DNA of 64,000 nt. It comes from Paramacrobiotus metropolitanus (taxonomy: Eukaryota > Tardigrada > Eutardigrada > Parachela > Macrobiotidae). Position 1 is the first letter of the stretch. The number at the start of each line of letters is the position of its first letter. Location: NCBI RefSeq assembly GCF_019649055.1, contig NW_026570327.1:399349-463348 (forward strand), written 5' to 3'. A program made the translations under genes and the position numbers. This document shows positions 15,912 through 29,551 of the stretch, in pieces. Below the pieces are notes generated by a model. It saw only the letters and a program-made list of their open reading frames with translations, was not told the origin of the DNA and did no database searches.

Positions 15912-16321
15912 CCCAGCTCTACCGGCAAATTTACACGTAACACAGATAAGACACACAAACAAGTCCAGTTATTTAAGTTGTCTGGCCTGGACGGCATTGT
16001 CCACAAGAAGATACACACACAACCACAGACGTTTCCAATAAGACCAATAGATTTTCATGCAAAACCGATAAAGGTCGCCTTCATTATCACAATTCACGCT
16101 ATTCCAACAAATGTCTTTGGTAAAATGGATTTGTCAAAACAACACTGGAAACTCGATAAGATGCATGCGTAGGCCAACTTCCAACCTTCTTTTCTTGATA
16201 ACGGTTGATACGATGCCCTATGCGTTATTTAAATAATTACGAAATTTAAGGAAACAGAGTGCGATAGGAAATTCGTCCGCGATACGGACTCACCTGCATA
16301 ACCGAATGACACGCGTCCACA

Positions 16322-18226
16322 TCAGCTTCTGGACCTTGACCTCCGCTTTTTATGCTTGTGGTCTTTCCTGTCAGATCTGCCGCTACGTCGGTCAGATTCG
16401 GACTCGCACCGCTTAGATTTCTTTTTATCTTTCTTTTTCTTCTTCCTTTTCTTGTCTTGCTTCGTTGACTCGTTATCGGAGCTTTCAGAATTCAGTAAGG
16501 CTTGTAACTGCTTAATGCGCTCTTCCTTCTGTTCTTTTTTTCGTTCCATCATAAACTCGTGCATGGGATCTTCATGACTCTGCGAAAACATAATAATATG
16601 CAACACTAATTTTTTCTCATATTAATTTTTTATCATTCCACGGTGTGCACAAAGATCATGGGAATCGATATAACATGCTAATTAGAATGCAATCTTTTAC
16701 TTATCGTTAGATTCGATCGTCTGTTTCACGCATTAAGAAGTATGAACACGCGAGCATACATAGCGAAATTTCTCAATGTTCCTGTTGCCGGAATAAAACA
16801 GTGGGCATTCCTTATCTCCGGATCGGTGGCCATAATTTTTGCATTTCCAACCTACGATCGAAATACTTAAAGCACTTGTGTGCGTTACGTAACTTACGTT
16901 ACTGTTACTGTAATAAGACCTTCTCTAGACCGCCCTAAAGAACACAAGACAGTCAGTCTGGGGGCACTTCTACATACTTTTGTAAAATCAGTAATTCCCG
17001 TACAGAAGCGCCTATACAAACAATTGCAGCCTATTTTCAATTATACAAACTTTTGCAGAATGCTATGAAAAAAATCGCACGTTTTCCACCAGATACGGCC
17101 TACATAAATTTACCTATTGTGGTACAGTACAGTACATCACAGTTCACAAACAGCATTCAGCAGTTACAAACTGTTAGCACAGTTACCCGCGAAAAAAATA
17201 ATTACTATGTGTTCGCATACTATAGTTCTACAGGTGGAAATTCAACTCGAAAACTAGTGTATACTGATAAGGGATCACTTCACTCACACTGCATAACCTT
17301 TACCTCCTTTCCCAAAGGCATCTGGAAACAAAACCCAATTAGTCCATTCACTTTGTGCTAAAATTCTAGACAAATAGTGACTGGAACAAGTAAAATATTT
17401 TTCTTCAATTCATTAATCAGACGTGCATTCACTAATATTAAAATGCCAACTATTCAAATAATCAATTAAATAATATAAATATAAAAAATTAAATATAAAA
17501 CATAACAGAAAAGCGGCGCAAAAAAAACTGCACAAGTTCTGCAATGCAACATAACATGATAACAAGCAAAACTTTAGAAATTTACTACATTAAACCCACA
17601 GCCCACAGGTACCACACAGCTAATCAGTACTCGAACTTAATTTTAAAATTAGTACTACAAGAACATGCAATAACGAACAAGGAAAAATTGTAAACATTGG
17701 TCATTGCACCATCAATTTGCAGGCAAACTTAAAACTGATCGGCTAATTCAGCTCATATAATACAGATATGGATACCTGTACATGTAGTCTGTAGACAACT
17801 AAAAACAAAGTAAGGCCTGAGCCAAATTTGAACACATTATTCTTAAATTTCAGGCGCTTATGCCTTCTCGTACCCACAACCCTTTACTTGGCGCACTTGC
17901 TAAAAACTCTCTGGCAGCTTGATTTTGTGGAAGATCGGGAATACAATCTTCCGGCCGCTCTTCATCTTCCCTGATAAAGCCAGGCGGAGGGGCCTCGTAG
18001 CTGAAATAAAAATGCAAATAAAATCGTACGTGATACTGAATATGCCATCACCGGAAATGTCCACAACTAAATTTATTACGTACAAGGTGTCAATATGCTT
18101 CAATGCTGCCACAAGACTCTGGTCAATGGAACTGGAGGAACTCTTCCCTGCTTTTCTAGAGGATTCTCCATCCCTGTCGTCCGCACTCCGCGACCGACTC
18201 TCATCCTCCCTCTTAGATCGATGCAT
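16322..18226 (-). CDS. RP9: RP9 / PIM1-associated protein homologue (splicing-linked)
   Basis: Nuclear protein linked to pre-mRNA splicing; the human orthologue is named for retinitis pigmentosa 9. Exons 18226-18084, 18000-17874, 17321-17288, 16851-16760, 16579-16322; 217 residues, close to the human protein. Seen: Ser/Arg-rich N-terminus; YEAPPPGFI then PEDCIPDLPQNQAAREFLA; GLW-MPLGKEVKVMQC; a CCHC zinc knuckle (CWKCKNYGHRSGDKECP) split by an intron inside its first Cys codon; SHEDPM; and a long Lys/Ser/Arg tail ending RSRSRS. The 34-base exon at 17288-17321 is easily missed but is required by phase and by the conserved sequence. Divergent from the gene at 18685. Confidence 0.93.
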
Positions 18227-18634
18227 TGGGAATTCAAAAGAACTATGGATAACAGAGCCGGCAAGACTGAAAGAGAAATAATAATATCACAGATCTGCAG
18301 TTTCGAGCAATAACCAAATCATTCAGTCTTGACTCTTGCCTAAAAAGTTAAAAACTGGTACTTACATTTTTAACGGTGAAACTTTTGTTGCACAAGTGTT
18401 AAAGAATGAAAAATTTGAAAAATTTTCGACTAGGGAGCGCTTGCGCTGCTGACAGCGCGAGCGCCCACGAGCGTTAGCTGCCTATAAAGCAAAGCACCGG
18501 AAGACGTCTACAGGAAAGTTGTGCCGAAAATCCTATTGAGTTGTTTTGGTTTATTCTAGCAAAATCTACAAGTATTTGTGGCAATAAGCAACGGTGGATT
18601 ATTACAAAAAGTGACGAACAACTATTGCTGCGAA
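18227..18634. promoter_or_regulatory. Shared upstream region of RP9 (-) and the homeodomain gene (+)
   Basis: About 410 bp between divergent genes. A GC-rich patch with repeated GAGCG/GCGCT words lies at 18435-18480. No exon seen. Promoter role is inferred from layout. Confidence 0.3.
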
Positions 18635-18684
18635 ATGAGTTACCGCGGTCGACGATCCAAATTGACGGATGACAATGTTGAGCG

Positions 18685-20255
18685 ATGAAAGAATTGTATC
18701 AGAATGGGGTAGCCCATCGCAACATTGCGAAGGAAAAGGGAATCTCCGAAACGAATATGCGGCGCATTATTAGTTCCCACGGTATTCCGAAACGTGAGCG
18801 GAAATTAGCGACTTTGTTGTCTCCTCAACAGGAAGATGAACTGGTCAAGTTTTTGGTGTCGCTGGGTCCTTTTGGGGGAAAATATGTAGCGCTCCGGAAT
18901 TTGATGGAAGAATTCGCCCGTGAAAATGGTAAAATTAATTTCATCATATAATTCCACCAAATGTGGAGTTTTTTGCTTTTTGTCGCTTGTGTGCTCAAGT
19001 TGTGAATGCAACTTTGTTGATGTACGGCAGTATAGGCGTAAAAATCATTAGGCGATTATTATGATACGACTGCGCTTTGCAGACATGCAGTGCACATTCA
19101 CATATTTCTGGCGCGATGGCTTCGTGCGACGGAATCGTCAGCGTCTGCCGGCTCACTTTATTAAGCTGCTCAGTCCCAGAGGAACATCTTTGACGAGCGG
19201 GTATGATGATGATTTGGACATCCTGAGGGCGATGAATTCCAGAAGGCGCCCCCGGAGGATATTAACCGAAGACGATGCGGGCGTAAAGGAGCCCAGCGTG
19301 TGGAAACAGAAGCCGAAGTTGAATGTCCACGAGCGCGCCGTCAAAGAGACACGGAAGGCGTTCATCCATGGCGGACTGACCAAGGAAGAGGCCAACGAAC
19401 TTCTCGTGCGACTGCGAGTCGAAGGTGGGTTTTTGTGAAATATATAGTTCACGTTGCGGAGAGTATGAAATTCGCGATGATAAAATTGACATAGGTACTT
19501 GAAGTAAACATTTTCAGAGTAGTTAGCAGTTAAGGTCATTCCTTATTAGGAATTCCGCAGCCAGTAACCCCCGTGCCACAAATGTCCAGTGATATTCTGT
19601 GGGTTACCGCGATTAATAATATTTTCGGCGAGACATCCGGTGAACCGCAACCGACCTGTTCCACCCAGGAAGCAGTACCGGAAGCGATATTCCCTAATTT
19701 TCTTCTCAAGGCAAAGATACCGCCGACTGTAAAATTTGATGTGAACAGGAGAAGTCCGATGAAGAAGACAGCTTTCCAGGTCCAGGTTCTAGGTATAAAT
19801 TATATTAGAACGATAGCAGATTATTTTGTTTTGTCTTAAAAACAGCTGATCTGGTTTAAAGAGAAAGCTTTTCAAAAAAGCACAACATGCGGTGATAAAC
19901 GAGCCAAACGACTGGGACAGCTGCTGAATCTTTCTCCGACTCAAGTTATCCATTGGTAATTGGAAGCATCGTTTTGTGGTGAAACTTGTGACTTTATGCT
20001 GTTTTTGTATGAGGACGGGTGTTTGCATGCAGGTTTCATAATACTGCGCGTCAGAAACGGAAGATGGCGCAAAAGGCGGGTCCGGAAGGAGTAGTCGTAC
20101 AAGATGCCATTTTGGAGGCGCAAGCTAGTCATGCCATGTTGGGTGGAGAGGAAGGAGCGCTGGATGGAGGCGAAACGATGCTAGAAAGCGGAGAACATTA
20201 TACCATGGAGAAGATTAATCAGGAAACACCACAAGGGTTGGTTCTGGAAGGGTGA
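18685..20255 (+). CDS. Transposase-type helix-turn-helix plus homeodomain protein (novel architecture)
   Basis: Probable DNA-binding protein. Exons 18685-18928, 19083-19424, 19550-19785, 19846-19955, 20033-20255; about 384 residues. N-terminal part: a helix-turn-helix (AHRNIAKEKGISETNMRRII), then a block resembling the second CENP-B/Tc5-type helix-turn-helix (LVKFLVSLGPFGG..LMEEFARENG..FWRDGFVRRNRQRLP). After a charged linker, exons 3-5 encode a divergent homeodomain: KKTAFQVQ-LIWFKEKAF, GQLLNLSPTQVIHW, and FHNTARQKRKM, where the WFxN core of helix 3 is retained across an intron. No DDE transposase domain is visible. A 17-codon ORF starting at 18635 stops in the overlap ATGA at 18685-18688. 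Its peptide would extend the helix-turn-helix if one base were added, so the true start may be 18635 with a frame break. Function inferred only. Confidence 0.7.
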
Positions 20256-20654
20256 TATTGCTGTGTTTGTGCGAGTTGCTGTGTAATACTGTACATAGAT
20301 TTTATACTTGGGTAGTGATAAGAGATTTCTGTTAATAATGCCACAGTCAAACTTCTGGTAAGCTTGCCCCAAAAATGACGTGAAATTTCCTCAGCGATCT
20401 CTCTGTTTGTGATATGTACGGTATTGGGGCACAATCATTTAATGCAGTTGCATTTATCTATTTATAAATGACATTACAAGCTTGCAGTTATATTTTTGTG
20501 TCCAAAATAGGAAGTGCAGTTTTTATAATATCTGAAACGTAACTTAACGAAGAAGGAAGTCACGCTGGGTCGAGCGACTTCAGCGTTTTCTTAAGGATTA
20601 CGTCACGCTTGGGTAGCAGAATAGCAGCTGGGCCGTAATGCATTAATCGTAAAT

Positions 20655-20660
20655 TTTATT
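20655..20660 (-). terminator. Polyadenylation signal (AATAAA) of AKAP17A
   Basis: AATAAA on the minus strand about 80 bases after the AKAP17A stop codon. Confidence 0.45.
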
Positions 20661-20736
20661 TTTTATCAGTATAAAAATTCGCTCTTGAGGCACAAGATCG
20701 CTCATCTCACAGAGTGTGGACTTCTACATTTAACAA

Positions 20737-23700
20737 TCAGCAGTATAAAACATTTACAGGCGCCTGAAATGCTGCCTCATCGTCTTCCATTGCAACATGA
20801 TTACGCTGACCAGCATGCACAGGCACAACAACAAGGAAACTGCTTAACCTAGAGTCTTCATTACTGCGACTCAGGCTAATCTTTTTGTGCTGCGAGTCTT
20901 CCGTGTTTCTGGAAAAATCCCTGCCATTAGATTTTCGTGCACCTTTGACTTTTTTCGCTGGCCTCGGTGCGCCATTTGTTGTACAATCGACCGGCTGGAT
21001 TTTCGAGCTACTGGCACGGTTTTCCGAAACCGCAGCGGATTGGACAGCAGGCGAAGGAAAATTCTTCCCCAACCATTCAGAAACTTGCTCCAGTTTTTTA
21101 TCCACATCTGGCGGACCCTTTGCAATTAATTTCATCCGTTTCCGTTCTCTGCGTTCCAGTTTCTTCAACTTTTTCTCTTCTTTTTGCTTTCTCTTTTTCT
21201 CTACTTTTCGTGTAGTTTTGAGCAACGCTTTCCGCAGTTCATCTTCTTTTTGAGACAGCATTTTTGAGAATTCGACTTCTTTCTGCAGCTCCTGCTGTCG
21301 CGCTTCCTCTTTTAGCCTTCTTTCCTCCTGTTCACGATGAATACGCTCTAATTCTGCTAATTCTTCCTCTCGTTTCTCCTGAAAACATGTTGACGCTTGC
21401 CAGCACAATCCACAAACCACGTTGTATGCAGCGACCACGTACCTTCAGCCGTTCCAGAAGTATGGATAACAGTCTAACGCTTTCCAGTTCGCGCTGAGCT
21501 ATCAACAACTTTCTCTCCTCGACAGCTACTTCGTGTTGCCGCTTTCGTTCTTCTTCTTGTCTCTTCCTTTCTGCGGCTTTTCTCTGCTCCATTAGTCGTC
21601 GTTGCCGGCGCCGTTCTTCTCGGCGGCGCTTCTTTTCTTCTTTTCGGCCAATTCCTCAGCCTCTCTCTCTCTGAGTGACAAAACAACGGAATGCTGAAAA
21701 ATCTGTGTGATAAATTGCTCTCTAAGTGTAAAGCTAAAAAAGTTATCAGTCTGTACGACTGTACTTAGCAGAATTTCTTAGATAGCATACCGGCAACCGT
21801 TTAAAAAAATAATATCATCAGTTTAGAGAGTAACATTAACAAACTAACAATCCCCATTCCCCACTATTATGCAAACGAAAACTCACGCCTCTAATATGCG
21901 TTTCTTCTCAGCTTCTTCCGCATCTTTTTTGGCTTTTTGCTCTTTGAGCTTTTCGAGTCGCAAATATTCCAGACGATCCTGCCGCCGCTTGCGAATATTT
22001 TTTTCGCTCATATGTTGAGTTTTGTCAAATTCCACCTAAGAAATCAGACTGCGTCAAAATACAAGCATATTACAAAACGGTAATCACTACGAACTACCGC
22101 CACAAATTTAGCCACATAACTTGCTGCGCATTATTGGTATCAAAACCAAGACTACTAGCTCTGAAAAAAATTCCAGATAAACTAAATTAATTTTCAAGGT
22201 AAGTCAGGCAACTCAAAAACTGCCTAATAAAAGCGTTAACGCCTGGACAAATTACCGAAAAACCATTGTCTACATTTTACATCCACGAGATTGCAGTAAC
22301 AGCAGAAAAATAAATGCACATGACAAAATACAATTATTTCCTGCCACCTTCTTCAACTAAAACTTATCTTTCTCCTGCTGATAAATCCACAAACCGCAAT
22401 GAGATCAAAAAGGATCCAACTGCACTGAGCTCGCTGTATCAAGTTATGCGGCGGTGGCCCATCAAAACAACACAAGCGTCAAATAACCTTGATATTGGCA
22501 GTAAATGCCTTCTCCTCGCTCTCTTTCCATAACAGCTTCATCCCGTATAACGCAGTGAGGCATTTAACAAAAGCATTGTATTCAGCATACTGGATAAAGG
22601 CATCAAAAACGAACTCATGTCCGAAACCTTTGAGCGTATTACTGGCAAGGAGAGACTGATTGCGCGATGGATCCAGCAGTGGCACATCGGCGGCGCGAAT
22701 CTTACCAAATAGTCCGAATACTTCTTTCAATCGGTCCATGGATGGCTTATTGTTAACGTCTACACCCTTTTTATCCACCGGAACAAAGCTGTTCTCAGCT
22801 GGATCGGTCACCTCCGCGGCAGCGTCTGTGCTCGGGGGCGCCTTAGGCACGGAAGGATTATCGGGCTTCGGTTTGCTGAACCATTTGCAGGGCACATTGC
22901 GCAGGACAACAGTATCGGGCCGCTGTCCCGGCTTCAGTTCGTTGAGATTCTGTGCATCACGAAAAAATGCAGTCCAGTCATGCCGCTGAGGAAAATTTAA
23001 CTTAGCTTCTGAGCAATGAATTCGTAATGTCTCCGAAAATCCGCTCAGTTTTATGGTCTGATCCTCCAACTGGTGCATCACTTTCAGAACCAGTTCTTTG
23101 TTGTCCAGTTCGCCTTCATATCGAATAACCTGCCAGAAACTTAACGATATGCAAAACGAAACTGCAAGCGCAAACTGAAGAGGCACGACAAACCATATAA
23201 ACTGATGAAACTAAAATTTAATAACATACTACAAGTGAACGAACTACGAAGTCAGTTACGTGTGATTGCGAGATACGTTACGAGATAAAAAGATACCCGC
23301 CTAAAATTTAAAAATGATCGAATGATACAATATTATTAAGAAAAAACTGCAACTGACAATCGTAAGTCGTACTGTCGTACTTAACTTTCAATTAAGTAAA
23401 ACAATTCACTTACAGTAAGTCTTATTAGCTTTTGAGTACTTGTAATAGCTTTGAGTAGTATTAGAAGTTTTTGGTTTGCGCAAAAATCTGTATTCAAAAC
23501 TGCAAAAGTAAACGCTTAAGTTCTTAACTGCGATTAAGTAAACGCTTAATTGTTTGCTTAACTGAGTGCGTTTGCCCAAACATTCAAATAGTTTCCTTTA
23601 GATTACAAAATACCAGCGTGTCACAGTGACCACTCTCAGAAACTGTGCAAACACAAACCTCAAGGTTACTCGTTGTCACTTTCATCATACTGAAAACCAT

Positions 23701-23989
23701 AGGCTTGGCAAGAGTTTTTATCTTCTCCATAACTTCCCAATTCGAGATGCTTTTTCCCACCGCTGAGGTTACTGAAGTTGCGGCCAAGGTTTTGGGAAGC
23801 TGAACGGCAATGCAAACCCGTGCTATAGGTTTCAGAAACAGCGACGGTTGAGCCAACTGCGTCACATCGGACAGGTCGGAGCATGGCTGAAGTGCCACAG
23901 CACCTGCCTGAAATAAACACAAGTTTGATACAAAACCAAATAAATGTATGTCGCAGAGTGCCATAAAACGAGCAACCGAAGCATACCAT
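20737..23989 (-). CDS. AKAP17A: A-kinase anchor protein 17A homologue; one frame break in exon 5
   Basis: Splicing-factor-associated A-kinase anchoring protein. Exons 23989-23987, 23907-23659, 23129-22488, 22035-21887, 21670-21443, 21378-20737. Seen: SLFLKPIARV, VGKSISNWEVMEKIK, RYEGELDNKE, IKLSGFSETL, FPQRHDWTAFFRDA, LRNVPCKWF, an RRM-like region with DVPLLDPSR and ALYGMKLLWK, FDKTQHMSE, then a long Glu/Lys/Arg coiled coil. KLLIAQRELESVRLLSILL is an amphipathic stretch at the place where mammalian AKAP17A binds the PKA regulatory subunit. The first coding exon appears to supply only the ATG. In exon 5 the reading frame slips by one base near 21629-21646: the acceptor side reads EREAEELAEK, the rest REERRRQRRLMEQRKAAE in another frame, with no GT..AG able to rescue it. 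Orthology is firm. Confidence 0.9.
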
Positions 23990-24548
23990 AGCAGCGCTGG
24001 AGCTTGCAGACTTAGCTATTAAAATCCCAGCCTTCGACTCTTCAGGAACTGCATTCGAACAAAGCCTATTTAAAATGCAAGAAGCTTAGAAGCCACACAG
24101 CGACTGATGTCCCCTCCTGTACCCAGTGACCACACTCAACAGAACCAGCATCATTAAACAGACAGCTCCTAATTTCTGGGCAGTTCTAATGCCAAGATGT
24201 ATCAATTCCGGAATTTAAACCCGTTTCACTTCCTTCGGAAATTTTAAAAAAAAACTGATAAAAAGTACAAAAAGACAACACCATAAATTCTTACCAGCAG
24301 TTTGCTTGATTTTTCCTTTTTTTCGGTTTTGTACTTTTGTTTTGATTTTTGATCAGACAACAAGCGTATATGGGCAAGGCTTGGCCTTTACTACTCTATT
24401 AACTGCGACTTACGAGTACGTATGTATTTAAACGGCGTTTATTTTTTTACGACTTCCTAATTTTTTTCGTCAGCGTGTTACACTGTTACGGTTTACTATC
24501 TACATATCCACGAAGTCTATCAAAGATTAAGGATCTCTTTATGGATGC
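23990..24548. promoter_or_regulatory. Shared upstream region of AKAP17A (-) and MMACHC (+)
   Basis: About 560 bp between divergent start codons. AT-rich in its right half (24240-24500), with no exon and no clear TATA box. A shared promoter is inferred from the layout. Confidence 0.3.
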
Positions 24549-26108
24549 ATGGTAAGAGATTCAAAACTGTATTTACTGGAATCGGGGGAAACCAGAGACA
24601 GAATGTTTCATTTGTGCGGCGCCGAAATGTTGAAGTTGAAATCAACGGGGCTACATGACACTGACGCACGATCAGCTGGTCTTGGCACCCTTCGATTAGA
24701 CCAGCCGGGCAGTCGATCCTCTCCCGTTATCAGCATCACTCCGATAGCCGAACCAGAATCTCCGTCCTCGTTATCAGTTCAGGAACTCCGCAGCATTCTC
24801 ATCCAGATCAGTCGTATTTTAGCGCCGCAAGGATTTGAAATCTATCCGTACCTAGTAGGTATGGATATGAGTCTAGGACAAATTATTTTTTTCATTTTTA
24901 TCCTAACCACATTGGCATGATTGATAATTATTTTGATTCTCGCATTCGTCGACGATTGTACCAGTTTCAAAGATTTTATCTTGTCTTCTTATTTTAGGAT
25001 GGTATAATAATGTTGTGGAGCCCCCGTTTTGTTTGCAATATGACAAAGATACGGTTGCGGTTCTGGTTATCAGCACGCCTTCCATGTTCGAGCGCACATT
25101 CATTCCCTTCATCTTAAACAACGATCTGAAAGATCTACGGGATCCCATTGATTTGTGTGTTATGAAATGCTTTAGCCGACTTCGGAAGGTGAACGATTAT
25201 GACCCATTTTGTAGTAATTGTCATATGATGTATTATCATGTTTTGCCATTGTATTTGCGCTATTGCCTTGCGGGAATCCGAATAATTTGTATGTTCGGCA
25301 GTGGTTTTTTTTTGCTGTGTCTGGGGGTACTCTGAAATTAGCTAAATGGAAATAATTGCAGTGCAGCCTCAGGCCTTAGTTTTATGCGACAATTTGATTT
25401 TGTTTTCAATTGAAAAAGGATTGAAATAAATTTTTGCAGGGACTTGATAATTTGGATATGGACATCATTCATGATTTTGAACTCCATCCAAATCGACGAC
25501 CAAAAATTCTTGCCCAGACTGCTGCACATGTGGCCGGTGCTGCATATTTGTACCAACCCAAACATTATCCCAGCGCATCGAAAAATCAAAAGGTAATAAC
25601 TGCAACAATGATTAAAAGACCAAAGTAGTGGCGATAATTTGTGGGCTTCTTGTTTACAATTTTTAAGTTGGTGATAGTTTGCTCTGGGCGGTTATTGTTT
25701 TGGCGCATGCGCCGCGCCCAATTTTTGACAGCAAGGCGTGTGCAGTTGCGAATGTTGAAAAGGTGATGTTTTTTTATTATTGCATTACAGAAGTTGATGG
25801 GGGTATGCATGCATCCAAAACTCGGAGGCTGGTTCGCAATTCGCGGCTGCATTATTTTGAAAACAACTTTATGCAGAGATTTGCCCCGTCGTCCACCTGT
25901 TAACGTGATACGATCAGATATAGACGCACAAACTGCCATTGAATTGTTTAATTTTCACTGGCGGGATAGTCGCTTCCGGGATGTGATTCCGGTGGTGGAA
26001 AAGTATTCCGAAGATCAGCAGTTGTACTTTAACACTTCCCCTGGCAAACGCAAAGAACTGCTACCACTTTTAAAAGAAAAGTACAAGCATTTGGAAACTG
26101 AAGAGTAA
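24549..26108 (+). CDS. MMACHC: Cobalamin trafficking enzyme MMACHC (cblC)
   Basis: Cytosolic protein that decyanates or dealkylates incoming cobalamin so it can serve methionine synthase and methylmalonyl-CoA mutase. Exons 24549-24858, 24998-25188, 25440-25592, 25791-26108; about 323 residues. Seen: [41 protein letters not shown], then the hallmark [19 protein letters not shown] (its His is the cobalamin-proximal residue in the human enzyme) and [19 protein letters not shown] and YSEDQQLYF. The C-terminus ends soon after, without the Pro-rich tail of mammals. The start is uncertain: ATG at 24549 is in frame but sits in CATGGTAAGAG, which also looks like a donor; ATG at 24603 is an alternative. 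Orthology is certain. Confidence 0.95.
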
Positions 26109-26250
26109 CTGCAATCTCAGCCGTCAGATAAAAAAATTTTGACATAGTTGATACGAGTCTATGACATGTCCAAGTCCAGGCATGTACGCAGTAGTATTGC
26201 GTTTGTTTATGCATTTATTGTGGAGTTATATTAACAGTAATATACAAAAT

Positions 26251-26256
26251 AATAAA
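26251..26256 (+). terminator. Polyadenylation signal (AATAAA) of MMACHC
   Basis: AATAAA about 145 bases after the MMACHC stop. Confidence 0.5.
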
Positions 26257-27816
26257 GATTTTGTGAATTAACTTTTTAACTAAAGAATTGGTCTTCACTC
26301 GGGGAACCTGGAATAAAAGAAAAATTCGAGGTGTACCACCTGATGGATGATGTACAGAGTCTGTATGCCATTGCACGTTTTTAATATTTGATAAACACTT
26401 GCTCAATCGAACGATCTTTATTTACGGTTGGTCATGTCCGGAAGCGCTTTCCGAATCTTTAAAAGCGGCACATAATCGCAAAACACTCGAAACAAACGTG
26501 ATGCATAAATACGAGCGTAAAGCGTAACAAACAAAGATTTATCAAGGGGATTTTGCGCAATTCAGACGAAACTAATTTTTTGTTGTTTCTCTCTCCATTC
26601 TATGCACCGCTTGGTAGAGTACAGACTACAGATATAGCCTACTCAGCAAGATAAACAAAAAATATTTTGACAAAATAATAGAAATGTATGTACGACAGTG
26701 CGAGTACAATGCGAGATTGTCGAACTGTCTGCAAAAATGTTTATTACATAAATTGACCACACAGTGGCACACACCTACTGCTATAAGAGTACGTACTTGT
26801 GCATTAACAGTTGTAAGTACAGTACATAAATACTTAAAATTTTGCATCAGTTTTTTCTTTTCGGGTATATGTACTGGTATACTTCTGCTCACCATCAGTA
26901 GTGAAGTGGCTGGTGCACAGTGTACATTGATATAATACCGGTTGAGTCGTTGACCAAGGTCCACCCAATGATTCAAACAGTGTTTACGGTTAGATTGCAA
27001 AAGGCAAAATTAAGTAAGCATTTATATTAGATTATTTTATTGTATCTATATAAATAGATGTCAAAACGTATTAATTTTTTCTATAAATGCAACTGGCAGA
27101 AAATAATTAAGCGCAGCATTTATAATAATATTAGCAGTTAGTAACCGCTTAATATCTGTATGCAAAACAGGCGCTGTTTATAAGAATTTTATTTACAACA
27201 TGATGAAATATACTCCTTGTAAGTAATATTCAAAGAATCGAAGAGTAGTAATACTTGTACTCTTCGATCTTCATACAAATTAGATCTTTGTGACCGTAGC
27301 CGGCTGATACGGTACTCGTACACTAAATTTGCGTAATCATGAATGTTATGATACTAGCCATGAGTTACGCCATAACGTTCGGAACTTCGGATGTAAGTAT
27401 TTAAACTTTAATACCGCGTACCCATGTCCCATATCCTGCACTACTGTAGCATGCTTCAGAATCTTCCAGACATGCGTGATTTTAATATGGCCTTTCCTAT
27501 TCACAATTACAAAAATTATGGCTTAATAACTCCGTAAGTGGAACCTTGATCCATAAAATAATGAGTAGGATGTTCTATTTTGCGAGATAACTGCAAAATT
27601 AGCTGGAATATGTAATAGGTTTAAATTTTATTATCAACGCTGGCGAGAATCGCTAGATTACCAACTAACAGAAGGTTTACATGCGACGCAACTTGGTTCC
27701 ACCCATTTCTCATCTAACGACAACGTGCAACACTGTTTGTACACACTGCGCTTTGTTGCACGCCACGAGTTTGGGATAATTCTGGGAGCGGAAGTTTTTG
27801 CAACCGTAGAGTTATT
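26257..27816. other. Gene-free stretch upstream of the KLF gene
   Basis: About 1.5 kb of AT-rich sequence. ORFs here are short and resemble nothing. Contains many TAC/GTA words (around 26770-26830) and a short perfect hairpin at 27237-27268. Upstream regulation of the KLF is possible but not shown. Confidence 0.4.
27237..27268. repeat. Short perfect inverted repeat (11-bp arms)
   Basis: ATCGAAGAGTA at 27237-27247 is the reverse complement of TACTCTTCGAT at 27258-27268, with a 10-base loop. Meaning unknown. Confidence 0.6.

Positions 27817-29551
<1,735 letters not shown>

Noticed and set aside
22479-23989. Plus-strand ORFs antisense to QARS1, RP9, AKAP17A and the coiled-coil gene
   Set aside because: They mirror strongly biased coding sequence on the other strand and show no domains.
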